A DNA stretch of 64,000 bases from NCBI GenBank assembly GCA_963706785.1, contig CAVPNJ010000002.1, positions 62,001-126,000 on the forward strand, written 5' to 3'. Made by a program: the position numbers and the translations under genes. This DNA comes from Pollutimonas sp963706785. GTDB lineage: Bacteria > Pseudomonadota > Gammaproteobacteria > Burkholderiales > Burkholderiaceae_B. This document shows, in pieces, positions 63,025 to 64,000 of the stretch. The notes under the pieces were generated by a model. The model was not told the origin of the DNA and ran no database searches. It was given only the letters and a program-made list of their open reading frames with translations. How positions within the stretch are numbered: position 1 is the stretch's first letter; the number at the start of each line of letters is the position of its first letter.

Positions 63025-64000
63025 GCGTATTGTATTCGCTGGCACCCCAGAGTTCGCCGGATTAGCTCTTGATGCCATCCTCTCGGCGGGGCATCAAGTT
63101 CCTTTAGTGCTGACCCAGCCCGATCGACCGTCGGGCCGCGGACTCAAACTTACTCCCAGTGCTGTGAAGGAAAGGGCGCTCGCCGCCAATATCCCGGTAT
63201 GCCAGCCGCGCAGTCTGCGCCTCGACGGTAAATATTCCGACGATGCCCAAGCCGCAAGGGCGGCTCTGCTCGATGCTGCACCCGAACTGCTGGTCGTCGC
63301 GGCTTACGGACTTATCCTGCCTGAGTGGGTGCTGTCTTTACCGACTTACGGCTGTTTTAATATCCATGCCAGCCTACTGCCGCGATGGCGCGGCGCGGCG
63401 CCCATTCAACGCGCCATTGAAGCGGGTGATCAACTAACGGGCATCACCATCATGCTGATGGACGAGGGCCTGGACACCGGGGCAATGTTGCTCACCAAGA
63501 CTCTTCCGATTACGGCTCAGCATAATGCTGCCAGGCTGCATGATGAGCTTGCCGCGCTGGGGGCTGAGGCGATCGTTCAGGCATTGGAAGGTTTACAGAA
63601 GGGGACGCTGGTATCGAGGCCTCAGCCAGACGAGGGCATTACTTACGCCGCCAAACTCACTAAGGCAGAGGCCCCGCTCGATTTCACCCTGTCTGCAGTC
63701 GTTCTGGCACGCCGGATTCGCGCTTTCGATCCTGTCCCGGGGGCGACAATCCTGCTGCCTGGACTGACCGATCCAGTAAAGGTCTGGAATGCGCAAGCTC
63801 TGGCAAAGGAAGATTGCGATAGCGCGCCGAGCAAACAGGCTGAAGCCAGTCATTCTTCAGGAGCTCCGGGCCAAGTGCTGCGGTATGGTGCGCACGGTAT
63901 AGATGTTGCGACTGCCGATGGCATTCTGCGTCTGCTCGAGCTACAGAAGGCAGGGGGTAAACGGCAGCCGGTTGCCGCATTTGTGCAGGGCTGGCAGCAC
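63025..64000 (+). CDS. fmt: Methionyl-tRNA formyltransferase, 3' end cut off by window edge
   Basis: The frame is open from ATG 63025 to the right edge (325 codons). It begins MRIVFAGTPEFAGLALDAI and contains LTQPDRPSGRG, the active-site segment FNIHASLLPRWRGAAPIQRA (with Asn and His), MDEGLDTGAML and a C-terminal OB-like part (PGQVLRYGAHGIDVATADG). It formylates initiator methionyl-tRNA. The order def-fmt is standard. An insertion-like, low-similarity stretch rich in Ser/Ala (about residues 270-285) lies between the two domains. Confidence 0.96.

Noticed and set aside
1..64000. Mobile elements, prophage genes, tRNA or rRNA genes
   Set aside because: I looked on both strands and found no transposase, integrase, phage structural gene or recognisable tRNA cloverleaf or rRNA stretch. 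A covariance search for tRNAs would be decisive and was not run.

Overview
The window looks like a piece of a betaproteobacterial chromosome, most likely Burkholderiales and probably Alcaligenaceae (Bordetella/Pusillimonas-like). This placement is inferred from gene content: two Bug-family (TctC-type) solute-binding proteins, a TAXI/TRAP uptake pair, a livGHMKF cluster flanked by two AMP-forming ligases, cysHDN with an iron-sulfur type CysH, and a GlgE/TreS-maltokinase/TreYZ glucan operon. No rRNA, tRNA, insertion sequence, prophage or CRISPR array was seen.

Layout: (1) 1-3862, a partial flavin/NAD(P) oxidoreductase, two carboxymuconolactone/AhpD-type genes (the first frameshifted), then a minus-strand pair of a 3-hydroxyisobutyrate-type dehydrogenase and a Bug protein. 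(2) 4098-9653, rmuC, a PheC-like periplasmic cyclohexadienyl dehydratase, a PaaI-type thioesterase and a frameshifted receptor-PAS-GGDEF-EAL gene. (3) 10030-18026, a TAXI-TRAP transporter, kbl-tdh threonine catabolism, a pseudouridine synthase and an asparaginase. (4) 18117-23437, a sigma-54 block: rpoN, two related sigma-54 activators and a family 2 glycosyltransferase. (5) 23614-42856, a tightly packed operon glgA-glgE-treS/mak-glgB-glgX-treZ-malQ-treY. (6) 42853-47446, gdhA facing away from cysH-cysD-cysN. (7) 47447-48103, a gene-free stretch with a large nested inverted repeat. (8) 48104-57421, a Crp/Fnr regulator divergent from an acyl-CoA ligase-livGHMKF-PaaK-like ligase operon. (9) 57516-64000, an amino-acid-binding protein, a second Bug protein, mvaB, dprA, def and the start of fmt.

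The most interesting signal is the sigma-54 block. Three intergenic sites fit the -24/-12 pattern with exact GG-N10-GC spacing: one before rpoN itself, one before the glycosyltransferase and one before glgA. Together with rpoN and two activators that share nearly the same DNA-recognition helix, this suggests a self-contained regulatory module driving a roughly 19 kb alpha-glucan/trehalose operon. In that operon trehalose can be converted to maltose, phosphorylated and polymerised (TreS, Mak, GlgE, GlgB). The glucan can be turned back into trehalose (GlgX, MalQ, TreY, TreZ). No glgC or glgP gene is present in the window.

An unusual number of single-base frameshifts (about seven clear, two more likely) interrupts otherwise conserved genes, with four inside 1.4 kb of glgX-treZ. 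They may be base-calling errors or real decay, and the sequence alone cannot decide. Start codons were chosen from ribosome-binding sites, signal peptides and family lengths, so several differ from the longest open frame.
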